NCBI RefSeq assembly: GCF_000524195.1
Contig: NW_020170385.1
Location: 1,797,816-1,861,815 of the forward strand
Length of the DNA stretch: 64,000 nucleotides
From: Echinococcus granulosus
Lineage: Eukaryota; Platyhelminthes; Cestoda; Cyclophyllidea; Taeniidae
Direction of reading: 5' to 3'
The translations under genes were made by a program, and so were the position numbers. This document shows positions 52,660 to 64,000 of this stretch, one piece after another (the first letter of the stretch is position 1; every line of letters starts with the position of its first letter). The notes below the pieces were generated by a model. That model was given only the letters and a program-made list of their open reading frames with translations, was not told where the DNA came from and did not search any database.

Positions 52660-53421
52660 AGCATGCATACCATACATATCACCCATTGTCTCTGTTCCTG
52701 TATTCAAGTGCACCATTCCGTCCAAGCAGATTGTGATGAACTCTACCTTTCACCCACCGCGAATACCACCACCCCCCTCATCCTCGTTGTGGCGTCCTGC
52801 CTTCTTGTTTTTACGCAATATGGTGGATTTATTTTGAGCTGAATATGCGTAGAACCACCCAGCGGAAAAATCTTATTCTCTCCCATTTATTTTGAGGTCA
52901 GGATCATGACGGTGAACCGCTACGTGGTCACTCGTTCCCATTTATGTTTGCTCACGTCACAGATGCTGTATTTTTAGTACTGTTTGTGACAGTTCCCAGT
53001 GCCGAAGCTAAGCATAATCTAGGTGCTCTATGGACTTCATCGAATTTCTCGAGGCTCCTTGCGACTTGGTTACGTTGACCTTTCGGCTGGGATCTTAGAC
53101 TGGAAATGTCTACTCGGGTTACCGGGACTTTCAGCCTCTGTGATTGCGTCCTAGAGTGTGAAAAAAAAACAGTAACCGGGTTGCCTCTCGAAGTAGTTCA
53201 GGTGCCTTTTTTTGAAATCGGACGAATTAAACGCGTATGATTGGAGAGGTTGAGGACGGCTGGGCGGATTCTCGCTAAGCACTTTTGCCAACCCTTAATC
53301 AGATTTTACATCATCATACCTTATCGACAGAGCTCAGAAACAAAGCCATTGCATGTTCTTCAAGTAGTTCCTTTTATTTGTTTAAAAATACAAATATGGT
53401 GGAAAATAATTACAAAACGGA
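52660..53421. other. Convergent intergenic region, RALGAPA / ALKBH6
   Basis: Contains both 3' UTRs. No canonical AATAAA was seen on the plus strand after the RALGAPA stop. An A9 run at about 53161-53169 follows a moderately GC-rich stretch and could be the tail of a retroposed sequence. Confidence 0.45.
53374..53379 (-). terminator. Poly(A) signal of ALKBH6
   Basis: TTTATT on the plus strand reads AATAAA on the minus strand, about 43 nt past the ALKBH6 stop codon. Confidence 0.6.
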
Positions 53422-54594
<1,173 letters not shown>

Positions 54595-55371
54595 TAAATA
54601 ACTTGCACCACAAGTTCATGGACAATGGAGAGCCAAATTTACAAATACTTATAATAGCAAAAAAAGTTTAAGATAAATATTAGCGAACTCGTTAGTCAAA
54701 ATCCCAGAAGTGCTCTGAAACTTAACAGCATGAAATAACGTCTCAAAAGAGCTATCAGTTGCAGTAAACATATATCCTTTTGGTACAGCATGTTAGTAGC
54801 CAACTTGGTTCAAAATTATGAATAAGTACATAACCCGGAAATTTTCTGCATATAGGTACCCAAGTCTTATTGTACATTCATATTTAGTGCAGGAGCCGGA
54901 AATACACTAAGAATAAAAGGAAATCAGCCCGTAGTCTCAAAGCTTAAAAACATTAGTTAAAAGGCCACCGAAAATACATAAACAGCACTGAGATGCATCG
55001 GTCCAATCAGCGTCACCTAAAGTGAAATGTTTGAGGGACAAACTTATAATACGCAAAATTATTGGAACAAAGGGAATACTAGCCTGAAAGGTTGTAGGTA
55101 AGACACTCATCACTTCCGTCAGCCATCAGAACCCGAACGCACACGGACTCGAGAGGCAACCGATAGCAAGATGTCAAGGTCTTTACTAAATGCTTTGAAA
55201 TCCTTAATGTATTAGGAACATCATGCCTTGTTTACAAACTACAGTGTGTTTAGCCTAATATTTTGTGCAACATATCAAAATATACAACTATCTGCCAATA
55301 ATTTATTAGTTAAGGTGAGGTGCGCTTCAGTATTTGAAGGCGGTTAATTCAGGATCGTGTTTTGAAATGAA
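54595..55371. promoter_or_regulatory. Divergent intergenic region, ALKBH6 / GATAD1
   Basis: About 780 bp of AT-rich sequence between divergent genes; a candidate shared promoter region. No coding frame was recognised. Confidence 0.45.
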
Positions 55372-56496
55372 ATGAGTTCAGATAGAGCTGTTGCTGCATT
55401 CGATGGTCAAGCAAGTGGTAATTTTTGTAGCATGTGTGTGGTTATTTCACGTTAGACGCGTTGCTATTACCGTAATTCAAAAAAACGGCCTCCTTTCACT
55501 GCAATTCATCTTGTCCAGTGCCAGTTGTGTCTTTTAATCCAAAGTGATTTCATTTGAAGTCGTGTGCATTTCTTGCTTGTGTCCGTGTTTCGCCACTCTA
55601 ATAATATAGGATGAATTCGTTGGTTTAATTCTATCGAGCACATCCTTATGTTGATTGAATTAGTTCCGAAACCTCTGTGCCGCAGGTTTTTTGAGAGGTT
55701 CAAATTTACCTGACTACCGTTTTACTCGTAGAACCCTAATTACCAGTCAGATTCACCGCCATTTTCACTTTTGTTCTGTTTTATCAAGGTCCTTTTTCCG
55801 CTTTGGCGTACCTGGCGTTGATGTCTAGGTAGTTTTATTCTTTCATTATAGAACGTGCCTGTAGGCGTAAACGAACTGTCAAGACAGATTCGGATTTCGA
55901 CTTCACCGGTCCCATGAAAAAGGCGCTCCGATCTAGAGGTGTAGCTAACAAAGCAAAATCTTCAAATGGCTCATCCAGCTCTAAGTTCAGATCGAGGCGG
56001 TCCATTTTTAAAACAAGTGTAGTCTGTTCTTTCCCACTAACTTGATCCCTTTTAGCCCACTAAACTTGCTCCTCCACGAGCCTTTGTTCGCCTCGAATCA
56101 CGTATTTTACACAAGGTTCGCTCGGTTTACTTTGATCGTGGCCTCTTAGGGTAAATGGCTTCAAATTGGCGATATAGTTTCGGTTATGGATGTCGACGGT
56201 GGAGAGTATTACGCTCAAGTGCGGAGTATCATAGTTGATAGCTTCGAAGATGCCTCAGTTGTGCTAACCTGGCTTGTACCAACCTCTGAGGCAACAAGGG
56301 GAGAATTTGATCCAACGAAATATGTAATAGGTTTGTTTTTTTTTGAAAACCATTTTCAGGAATGGAAGAAGAACTTCCTCGCAGCATAAACTGTGTGAGT
56401 TTCCTATGCCACTGTCCCTCGGATTATTTCAGACCAACAGACTCCCCTTACACATTACAATCGTGGAACCCTCATATTCCCTCTTCCACAAAGTGA
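55372..56496 (+). CDS. GATAD1: GATA zinc finger domain-containing protein 1
   Basis: Nuclear cofactor that in mammals belongs to a complex reading H3K4me3. Six exons: 55372-55437, 55456-55543, 55852-56018, 56056-56115, 56150-56330, 56360-56496, about 232 residues (human about 269). The diagnostic part is the last three exons: ESRILHKGKWLQIGDIVSVMD, YYAQVRSIIVDSF, LTWLVPT, EFDPTKYVIG and CHCPSDYFRPTDSP. The first two exons supply a GATA-like CxxC...CxxC (CSMC then CQLC, 21 residues apart, where human has 17 and a Trp). They sit in phase with exon 3, but joining them needs an intron of only 18 nt (55438-55455), so the N-terminus is the least certain part. Other short introns are 37, 34 and 29 nt. 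The stop at 56494 is in a normal place. Confidence 0.9.
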
Positions 56497-57225
56497 CTAT
56501 TCATTGTTGTTTTTGTAAATGCATTAGCCTAGCCTCATTGTATTATTGTCAAGTTGTGGGACGGGTAATTTCACTGAGATTTGTCGCCGACCCACCTTCA
56601 TTCGTGCCTAGAGAGACGCAGTTTATCATTAACCTTAACATGTACGTAAATTTCTGCCGCTCTGATCTGACCGTGGTGCCGCGCTGAGTCGTCACCATGT
56701 TCACTAACATAGGCAAAACCTTCTAAACGTGCCAGGGTTCCAACAGACATCGTTGGCATTTGGATACCCGAAGTCGGCAACCTCATAGGCTACCGGAAGC
56801 AACCAGGTTGAAGTGGGTGAAGAGGCGTTCAAACAATGCTCAAAACACCAGTCATAGCGGTCTGGCAAATTCGGTCATTTGAATTATAGAATGCCTTTGG
56901 CTTCGTTTGTGGCCATAAAAGAAGCAAATGAGCGCTTGGGGTGCGTTAATTTTGTGTACTCTTAGGGCCTGGATGGATAAAAGTATAGCCAGGGTCCTAG
57001 TTTGCAGTACGCGGAGGTGCGGCCCATATCTTTAGTGCGGTTGTTCGATCGTAGTGAAGCAGGTTTGGCGACTAGGCCCAAAGGAAGGTCCCGAGTTTGT
57101 GGTCGAATACATTGGTGTGCAACGCAGCAAACGGGATCACGATGCAGTAGATTTATTTACAGAGCACTAGCTTTGAAAAAAAACTAACTAAGGATACTGG
57201 TGACTGGTGGGGGTTAAGTGTTCCA
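56497..57225. other. Convergent intergenic region, GATAD1 / MICOS10
   Basis: Includes both 3' UTRs. The stretch 56640-57180 is more GC-rich than its surroundings and has short frames on both strands that may be remnants of a mobile element; nothing could be named. Confidence 0.4.
57152..57157 (-). terminator. Poly(A) signal of MICOS10
   Basis: TTTATT on the plus strand is AATAAA on the minus strand, about 70 nt past the MICOS10 stop. Confidence 0.55.
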
Positions 57226-57550
57226 TCAACCGGATTTCTTCTGGACTTTGATGATGTGGGATTGCAAGGGCAGTGGTTGCTTGAATTCACTATTGCAGTT
57301 TGAAACTCCCATACCAAGTCCGAATCCGACGCCGAATATCAGAGGCCAGAGTCGACCTAACACTTAAAATGGAGGTAAGCGTCGCTTACGTCGAGCAAAT
57401 AAAACAGAGACGATTATACCAACGGAAACACCAGCACCTACTAGAGTTGTTAGCGAAGGAGAACGTATTACCTGTTTTAATTAGCACATCTGAAATGCAG
57501 CGATCAACTTTCCTCCCAATAATATCTTCGCTATTTTCATGTGAATTCAT
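57226..57550 (-). CDS. MICOS10: MICOS complex subunit Mic10
   Basis: Small mitochondrial inner-membrane protein that bends cristae-junction membranes by oligomerising. Three minus-strand exons, 5' to 3': 57550-57472, 57437-57390, 57356-57226, giving 85 residues (human about 78). The start MNSHENSEDIIGRKVDRC aligns with the human GRKWDRCLADAVVK region. The first hydrophobic hairpin arm carries TGAGVSVGIIVSVLFARR. The second starts RRLWPLIFGVGFGLGMGVSNC with the glycine-rich GxGxGxG motif required for oligomerisation. Introns are 34 and 33 nt and all phases agree. The gene is too fragmented to show as a long ORF. A poly(A) signal lies 70 nt downstream. Confidence 0.93.
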
Positions 57551-57553
57551 CTC

Positions 57554-57652
57554 AGATTGAACAACGTCGGAGAACTCAAATACTGCGGAGGTCAGGTTTT
57601 CGACTGTGGCGGTTGTGTACGGTTAACAATTTTAATAAACATTGTTCAATCT
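57554..57652. repeat. Inverted repeat next to MICOS10 start
   Basis: AGATTGAACAA at 57554-57564 is the exact reverse complement of TTGTTCAATCT at 57642-57652, with a 77-base spacer. It starts 4 bp upstream of the MICOS10 ATG, so it covers the likely 5' UTR or promoter. Confidence 0.6.
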
Positions 57653-58132
57653 AAATTGAACAAATGGGAAAAACGCACACTCACCTCACTCAGACATTAT
57701 TATCTGTCTTATCTTGAGTGTTAGCTATTGACAAAACTTAATATTTTATCTGTTGTTGTTTAATGTTGCTTTATTACCACAGATACATTTCATAATGCGA
57801 CAAAATGTGCACTTCATTCTAGTTTAAGGTTCGGCTCAAGTCCCTTTCATTTTAGGAATATTTAATTCGGTTTTGAGGTTTGAATCACTTAGACCCCAAA
57901 GTCATCTTTTATTCGCAGTAAATCTCTGATCCATGATCCAATGAGGCCGATGCGTATCTCTACGGCAAGTGTGCAAACTTGCTGTAATAAACAGACAAAT
58001 CATGTATGGCATACTTATGTCTTACAGCTGGTGGGAAGACCTCTCACACATTAAGTAGTTCGCAGTACGTTGCCTTTTTGCATCGGTCACCACAGCAGTA
58101 GTTAGGTAAATGAAATTCTGAGCAACACAACA
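57653..58132. other. Intergenic stretch upstream of MICOS10
   Basis: AT-rich, without a supported gene. A TTTATT at about 57912 (AATAAA on the minus strand) could end the transcript of the possible exon at 58133-58228. Confidence 0.35.
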
Positions 58133-58228
58133 TTAATCGTGCAGTGATATAACATCACCATGAGGAGTGACGTGAATCTGACGGTGGCAGCGTGTCTTGT
58201 CGATCTCGACTTCACTCACTTGCCCCAT
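58133..58228 (-). CDS. Possible C-terminal exon of an unidentified protein
   Basis: A minus-strand frame from ATG at 58228 to TAA at 58133 gives 31 residues ending HVTPHGDVISLHD. The block is GC-richer than its surroundings, typical of exons here, and acceptor-like AGs lie just upstream. The plus strand of the same block has a 35-codon frame from ATG 58159 ending at a perfect GTAAGT donor (58264), so which strand is coding is not settled. I do not recognise either product and could not attach further exons. Confidence 0.3.
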   Translation of the reverse strand: MGQVSEVEIDKTRCHRQIHVTPHGDVISLHD

Positions 58229-58263
58229 GCTCTACTAACAGCCTGCTTTGAAACTATTGTGAC

Positions 58264-59746
58264 GGTAAGTGGTGTTCGAGGCTAGATGATGCTTTACAGG
58301 CGGGCCCACTTTTAATGACACTAGCTTTTATTGTGACCGTTTGCCTAAAAGCAAAAACCATGCAGGAAAACCAGATCATCTACACTAAATCTTAAGATAT
58401 TCTCTACTGGTTGCATTCATTTTCTATAATACGTTAGGATTTTAATCCTTCCTAACTATTTTTACTCTTTATTTTGAGCTTTTTGCAACTCCAAATAGTG
58501 TGATAATGTATATTTTACGACTTAACGGTGGCTATACAGGCTCATCACAATACCGTAAACATAAGGGAAATTAGAGTATTCCTAGATTTATAATGCATTT
58601 ATATTTTTCCTTTAGTCATGAGTGGCTTTTCTCTACCACTTTCTGTGTAGTAACAAACTGAGGAATTTTAATGCAAGCCTCCTATGGAATACCAGTAAAG
58701 TGGTCACTTTTATTATAAATGACAAAGTGGTAGGCATATTTGGCGGTATCGTCGCCACTGTAATTTGTGAGTAAACCTTGAAGATGCTTCATTAAGAATG
58801 TTCGGACAGTTGTGGAACCGGAAGCATGATTTGTGTTATAAGAGTCAGGTACGACCAATGCGGTGGTCGAATCCTATGAGACAGTGAAGAATTGCGCGCC
58901 AGAAGCTACAACTAAGGTAAGCAACATCACTCTGTGAAGTACTTTGAATAGACAAGAATAGTATTTGTGTTTTGAAACAAAATCTTGCCTTAATGCTGGT
59001 ATTAGCTGTCTTCTACTGTTTGTGCCATACTAGTAAAACGTCTGATTCCACAAAAGAAAACTTATTCCACATGGCTGATTTTTTATCAAGACTTTTGACA
59101 GATTGAATAATTGGTCTATTAATCATTACATCTTTACTTTAACGAAATACTTGTCCCTCACCTCACATCGTTCTTTCTTGTTTTTCCAAAAATTTGTTAT
59201 TTCTAAAAAAGGCATTCTAGCTCTTATCAGTACCTGAAAAACGGAAGGAAAATCGCTTGTTTCTAAAACATGGTATCTCACCTTTGCAGATATCCATTTT
59301 CGACTCTGACTAATTTTGAAGCGTGGAGTTTTCTTAATTCTGTGTGTTATCTATCTATCCACTAAACCTTAATTCTTTTTATTATAACATTAATTTGACG
59401 ACCAAAATGGGTAAAATAATAGGTGGATATTGTTTTCGTTGCGATTTTATGTAATTTTTTTCTAAGGGTTGACATTTGCTGACGAAAGACAGCATTTGGG
59501 CAAATTTAGTTGCGCCGACCGAGCACGTGCGGACACTTTCATAGCCGTATCTACTTAAACTGATACAGCGCTAACTATTAAAGACCACTATTTTATTTTA
59601 TTTCAGATTTAGGAACTTGAATGTTAAATGGTAATATGCCATAAAGAAACCTCGCCTAAATCTCTTTGTCACCCAGAAAAGAATTGCTCGTAAGCACTTT
59701 ACATAATGATCTTGTGCACAAGACAATGCTGTCGAAAGCGTTAACT
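58264..59746. other. Gene-poor AT-rich stretch
   Basis: About 1.5 kb with no supported gene. A minus-strand frame open from an AG at about 58893 to a TAG at 58682 (about 70 codons) is the only candidate, and nothing in it was recognised. Confidence 0.4.
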
Positions 59747-59750
59747 ATAT

Positions 59751-59948
59751 TGTAATACGATAGTGGTTTATCCCTCGGTTCTGGTGAGGCGCCACTTTTG
59801 TACTTCGAATTAGCCCCCTTGTACCTCGCTGGGTGGGCTGGCCTTTTGGGCCATGCCAATAGCCCAGACACCTTCTCCGTGCTGAATATATATATTCTGC
59901 CCGAGTATTTTGTCTTCTTTTGTCTTCAGGGAGTCTCGGGACGCTACA
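59751..59948 (+). mobile_element. LTR-like element copy 2 (solo LTR or TRIM)
   Basis: Exactly 198 bp, TGTA...TACA termini, ungapped match to the copy at 494-691, flanked by a 4-bp direct duplication ATAT (59747-59750 and 59949-59952). A TATA-like tract lies at 59887-59895. The different duplication sequences at the two copies show two independent insertions. There is no internal region or second LTR nearby. Confidence 0.75.
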
Positions 59949-59997
59949 ATATAGTATTATTTCGCAGGTTTGGTTTAGTGTATATCTTGCCCGAAAT

Positions 59998-60198
59998 ATG
60001 TCTCTACAACTAAATGCTTCGGCCTTTACAGAGCCACCATTATTTTCAAAGATTGATGGGAATTTCAGAAATACATCTGCATGCAAGGAAATATTTAACT
60101 ATTTTGGCCGATTTTCTCTCATATTGCCTTCAGCATTTTCGTCGGAAAAGTGCACTTCTGTAGATCTAATCGATCAGAGCGCATCCAAAAGAACTTAA
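59998..60198 (+). CDS. Small ORF downstream of the LTR-like element
   Basis: A 66-codon frame starting MSLQLNASAFTEPPLF begins 50 bp after the LTR-like element and about 100 bp after its TATA tract. It stops at 60198, and AATAAA follows at 60224-60229. This could be a small LTR-driven transcript, a terminal exon, or chance. No similarity was recognised. Confidence 0.22.
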   Translation: MSLQLNASAFTEPPLFSKIDGNFRNTSACKEIFNYFGRFSLILPSAFSSEKCTSVDLIDQSASKRT

Positions 60199-60223
60199 TG
60201 GCATTTTTCTGTTTCATTCATTT

Positions 60224-60229
60224 AATAAA
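60224..60229 (+). terminator. Poly(A) signal candidate
   Basis: AATAAA 26 bases after the stop of the small ORF at 59998-60198. Confidence 0.35.
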
Positions 60230-63200
60230 AAACATTGCCACAATAGTGCGGGAAGCGCCTACATCGAGTTGAGATCTTGCAGGCCATCCGGCCTCCACCT
60301 CAAATAAATATCGAATACTAAACAATTTAGTTATTGCTATTGAGGGATTGGCTTTTTAAAATTGACTTTTTTCATTAGTCCTTAATGCTGAATGCACTGT
60401 CCTGTCAAGTAATTTTCATTACCTTTTGTATCTTTGATCTGTCAGTTCTTGCGACATTCCTAGGATATTTACTGTTCTGGACGCAACTTTCTACTTTGGC
60501 CCTGCGGTTAATTAATGATATCAGTAATTCTATTATGAGTAACTAAAACAAATATTACTAGTGTCATCTCTGCCAAAGATTCAGTCTTCATAAAAAGCGT
60601 GCACCTTTTGAATGACCTTCAAAATGTCAAACTTCGTCGTCAATATTGAACAGTGGGTTCTGACAACAGATCACCTCCTATAAATGCCATTGGCTTGGAT
60701 GACAAACTTTAGGCTAGCATGTTTGACTGTATAGTTGACTCCAGGTGTTATATTGCCAAACGTTTATACTTGAAGTATGATGGCACCGCAAATTATTGCA
60801 TGCATAAGTGAGATATTCCACTCTAAATAACGGTATGGTGGTGCTTGCGTCAGCCCCAGGAAGCTCTATTTTTAAAGTGAAATAAAGGTGCCACTCATAC
60901 GTGCATTAGAATAGCTCAGCTAGCATTGTCCTTCAGTAATTCGTCTCCAACTTTTGCCTTCACGGCTACAACTTACAGGGTCCAAACATGTGGCATGACA
61001 TTTCGGGTTATCATACTGACGCGACATCGCAAAAGCGCGGTAGCGGTACCAGGGTGCAGTGGTGCTAGAGGGGCAAAGGAAATATAAGCTTTCTATGGAA
61101 ATTTTATTAAACTATTCTGGGAAACAAGGCGAGCTCCCAAATCTTAGTTCATTTAAATGATAGGGGGATTCTTCCTATCAAGCGAATGGGTGTGTTTTCA
61201 CAAGCGTTTTCGTTTGTTTTCATAGTTGTACATAAACGCCTTCCTAATGTTACTGACTTGTTCATGCTTGTTTTAATCCCAGAATATTTAAAGTGGGCAT
61301 CCTTACAGCATGTTGATTCGAAAACAAGGTAGTGCCTGAGACGTTGCACTATTTTCACTAGGCACGCAAAACTATCACTTGTAAATGCCGTACGCCACCG
61401 TACGCCGTGGCGTAATGCCCAAATGACTCCGGTTGACAGCATGAATAATGGACTTTCAAGACGGGTAGAGGAGTGGATAACTCCGTGACGCCACGTGATG
61501 GAGACAGGCGCTCAGGCACAAACTTTATCAGACTCTAGCGCGATTATCTCTAGGCTCAAGGCAAAACCCAGCAAAGGAAAAGTGCTGGAGCATAGATATG
61601 ATGGTTTATGGTCTTGATGCTTACCCACACCAAGATGGTGCTAATCATTTTGGCACTCATTCGAGCGGTGCGCTCATGCGCAGTGGTTAAATTTCCTCTG
61701 ATTCCTTGTGAATTAGTCATTTTTACCATATTTTCATACAATCCTCCCGAATGTCATTCAATCACGATGTTGCCTAGCAGGCACCCTAGCTATTGTAGGT
61801 TAACCTGCTGTCTGACATGCACAAATGAGATGAGGTGACTAGTGTCGGTTGCAACATCAAATAGTCCTATCGGATGCTTTTTTTGGTTTCTTTTTTTTTG
61901 GCAGCTTTTATTAAAATAGAAAACATGGACGTCTCTTCCTTGACATGGGACCATACAATTGTTGAGTCGATTACCAAAACCCTCCTAAAACAGGGCAAAT
62001 CGTAAAAAATTGGCGCTCTGAATTATGATGCATGCTTTTTCAGCAGTGCGTAGTATGTCAAAAGGAATAAATTCACCAGTGCCATCTCTTCAATTACCTG
62101 CCATTACCACCGCATCTTCCCTCCAAATTATACATCAATTTTAAGTTTGGTACTGTTCGGAAGTGAAATTTTACTGTTATGTCTTACGAGTTGATCTTTG
62201 CTCTCAACGAAACCCACAAAAACCGCATAATTTCCACTCCTGCGTCGACTAAGTGCGACTAAAATTAGACATGAAGACAACACCTGGACGTCCGAAGGCA
62301 GCTGCATTGCAAATCCTCTCGCACATTATGCGCTTTTGAGCAACCGACATCCGTACATGACGACATCATCGCTGTTTAGAATAACTAAACTCAGAGGCAA
62401 CGTCAACGTTTCGACCACACCGTTTTCTCATTCAAGATTTGTCATTTATGCCAAATAAGACTTGTTATTAAATTACACCGACTATTTCCCATTGATTCTA
62501 CTACCTTTTTAATTTATTGCACCTATTTTCCTCATGCCTCTCCTCTCCCTCTTAGTACACTTCATTTAAGCAATTGTGGGAGTCTTGGATGTAATCTTGA
62601 TCTTAAATATCATAACACGAATAGATGATACACTCCCAGAAACTGCTAAGTTCGGTGTGGAGAAAAGGGCAATGACTGCGATAAAACGAATTCCGTGCTC
62701 TTGTCTCACTTACAGCCCTGACGTTTAACGATGCGGTTGGTATAGCAATAGCATTACCTCCAGCCTACCAACTAACAGGAAATCTTTCCTTTTTGAGAAA
62801 GACCGCGCACTCTGCTATAAAAAAATTAATAAAAAAAGGAGCACACTGATAAAGTAGTACCGTAGTCCCTTACTTTATAGTATGTGCACTTCAATTGAAT
62901 GTCACCGCATACCTTTTGGAGTTTCTCACGGTTCGGTCCTTACGACAACGGCACAGAAGTCTATTCATGTCTCATTCCTGTGGTCGGCTTTAATTCATAT
63001 GAGTACTGTTGTGATGTCCGAAACAGAAGATCGCATATAGTGGCGAGAACGACGGTCAAACACAATGGGTGCTTCATGGAATCGACAATTTCCTGAAGAG
63101 TAGGTGAGGCCAAATAAAAGTCAGTACTGATAACGGGTACGGTAGGCAACTTTCGAGGATCTACACATCACTTTCAGATATTGAAAGATACTTAGTTGCA

Positions 63201-63749
63201 ATCATAGGTCCCCGAGTCTTCTCCGAAGTTATGACAAGCCAAAGGACTGTGGAAGAACATGTACTACTACCGGCAAAGGAAACAATTCTGTGGCAAAATG
63301 AAACCAAAACTGACATCAAGAAGGGTTATTACTGCTGGGAAGCCTGTCTTAACAAGGTTTTCCTTAACGTAAACATTAAGTGTGTGCACATCTACGGGTA
63401 CTTCACCTTTTTAGCCTTAACGTTCCTCTGGTGAGGTTTGAAAACTGGAATACCTTGCATAAAAACAGCGTGGACAACCGAAAAGTCGTGCAATCGAGAC
63501 CCCACCTTGGGTAAAGTGATGAGCCAAGACCTTGCGAACGCTGCACGCACACACCCTGCCACATTCAAAGCCCAACACGCCTCCAGCCCCAGTGTTGTGG
63601 AAGTTGAGCAACTCACAATTACATGCGTCTTACGTAAATGCCAGCTGCCCACTGTCTAATCAAACAGCTCTAGATAGCCGCATTATTATATACATTGTGT
63701 GCCGCCTGGACAGAGGTATGTACAAGAGATGGTGACAAAGTCCAGCCAA
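60230..63749. other. Gene-poor right-hand region
   Basis: About 3.5 kb with several 60-97 codon frames on both strands (for example minus 61149-61442, minus 62961-63149, plus 63438-63659). None has a recognisable domain or a convincing splice pattern. They may be degraded mobile elements or unlinked exons. Confidence 0.4.
61391..61414. repeat. Perfect hairpin-forming inverted repeat
   Basis: TACGCCAC (61391-61398) and its exact complement GTGGCGTA (61407-61414) flank an 8-base loop that itself repeats CGTACGCC. It is GC-rich within AT-rich DNA. Confidence 0.65.
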
Positions 63750-64000
63750 TCAGTTTTGAGAAGTGGAGTCAGGAGCTGAAATGTTGGAGTAGTTTGCAAC
63801 CCCTACTTCGCTATCCAGTGGGTGGGGAGGTGTAGCTTCACCCGGAGTTAAATCAGAATTTGTGAAGGGCACAGTGCTAGATATAATCGCAGACTGAAGA
63901 ACGTCGCCGAGATGGATGGTATTTGGGGTAGTACCAGAGGACTCGAAAGTGGGATATGCATCTAGTACTGCAGGGGAAACTATTGAGGAATAATTTGGGG
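63750..64000 (-). CDS. 3' end of an unrecognised gene, cut by the window edge
   Basis: A minus-strand frame is open from base 64000 to a TGA at 63750, giving at least 83 residues, rich in Ser, Thr, Pro and Asp (for example PTFESSGTTPNTIHLGDV and LTPGEATPPHPLDSE). The composition looks like a real low-complexity C-terminal tail of a eukaryotic regulatory protein. No domain is visible. It is partial because the 5' part lies beyond the window. Confidence 0.42.
   Translation of the reverse strand, partial: PNYSSIVSPAVLDAYPTFESSGTTPNTIHLGDVLQSAIISSTVPFTNSDLTPGEATPPHPLDSEVGVANYSNISAPDSTSQN

Noticed and set aside
56598..56786. 62-codon minus-strand ORF between GATAD1 and MICOS10
   Set aside because: Might be a mobile-element remnant, but no motif could be named.
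58682..58893. About 70-codon minus-strand frame ending HFTGIP
   Set aside because: Open between an AG and a TAG, but unrecognised, without linked exons, and in AT-rich DNA where such frames arise by chance.
61149..61442. 97-codon minus-strand ORF
   Set aside because: No domain, no splice context, and it contains a perfect palindrome; coding status unsupported.

Overview
The window is nuclear DNA from an animal, most probably a parasitic flatworm and probably a tapeworm. AT-rich introns separate short, more GC-rich exons. Seven conserved animal genes can be rebuilt exon by exon with consistent splice phases. Many introns are only about 28-37 nt, above all at the 5' ends of genes, a pattern known from flatworms. 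Two 198-bp LTR-like elements resemble the solo LTRs or TRIM elements of tapeworms. The phylum is inferred; the genes are recognised from protein similarity recalled from memory.

Layout. 1-20.6 kb: vinculin (+), 18 exons, with an LTR-like element about 0.7 kb upstream of its ATG. 21.8-26.4 kb: translation initiation factor eIF5B (-), convergent with vinculin. 27.9-29.1 kb: PGAP2 (+), divergent from eIF5B and ending 0.7 kb before the next gene. 29.8-52.7 kb: RALGAPA1-type Ral GTPase-activating protein alpha subunit (+), about 45 exons. 53.4-54.6 kb: ALKBH6-type dioxygenase (-). 55.4-56.5 kb: GATAD1 (+), with a probable GATA-like finger in its first two exons. 57.2-57.55 kb: MICOS10/Mic10 (-). 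57.6-64 kb is gene-poor: a second LTR-like element, a few unassigned exons or ORFs, and the 3' end of an unrecognised minus-strand gene that leaves the window at base 64000.

The genes do not form one pathway. They are housekeeping or signalling genes: adhesion and cytoskeleton (vinculin), ribosomal subunit joining (eIF5B), GPI-anchor maturation (PGAP2), Ral/mTORC1 signalling (RALGAPA), an AlkB-family oxygenase, a chromatin reader cofactor (GATAD1) and mitochondrial cristae (MICOS10). No bacterial-type operon, CRISPR array, rRNA or tRNA gene was seen. The unusual points are the paired LTR-like elements with 4-bp target duplications, the very short introns (possibly one of 18 nt), GC-AG introns and possible microexons in RALGAPA, and a vinculin that lacks one head repeat and the polyproline linker.
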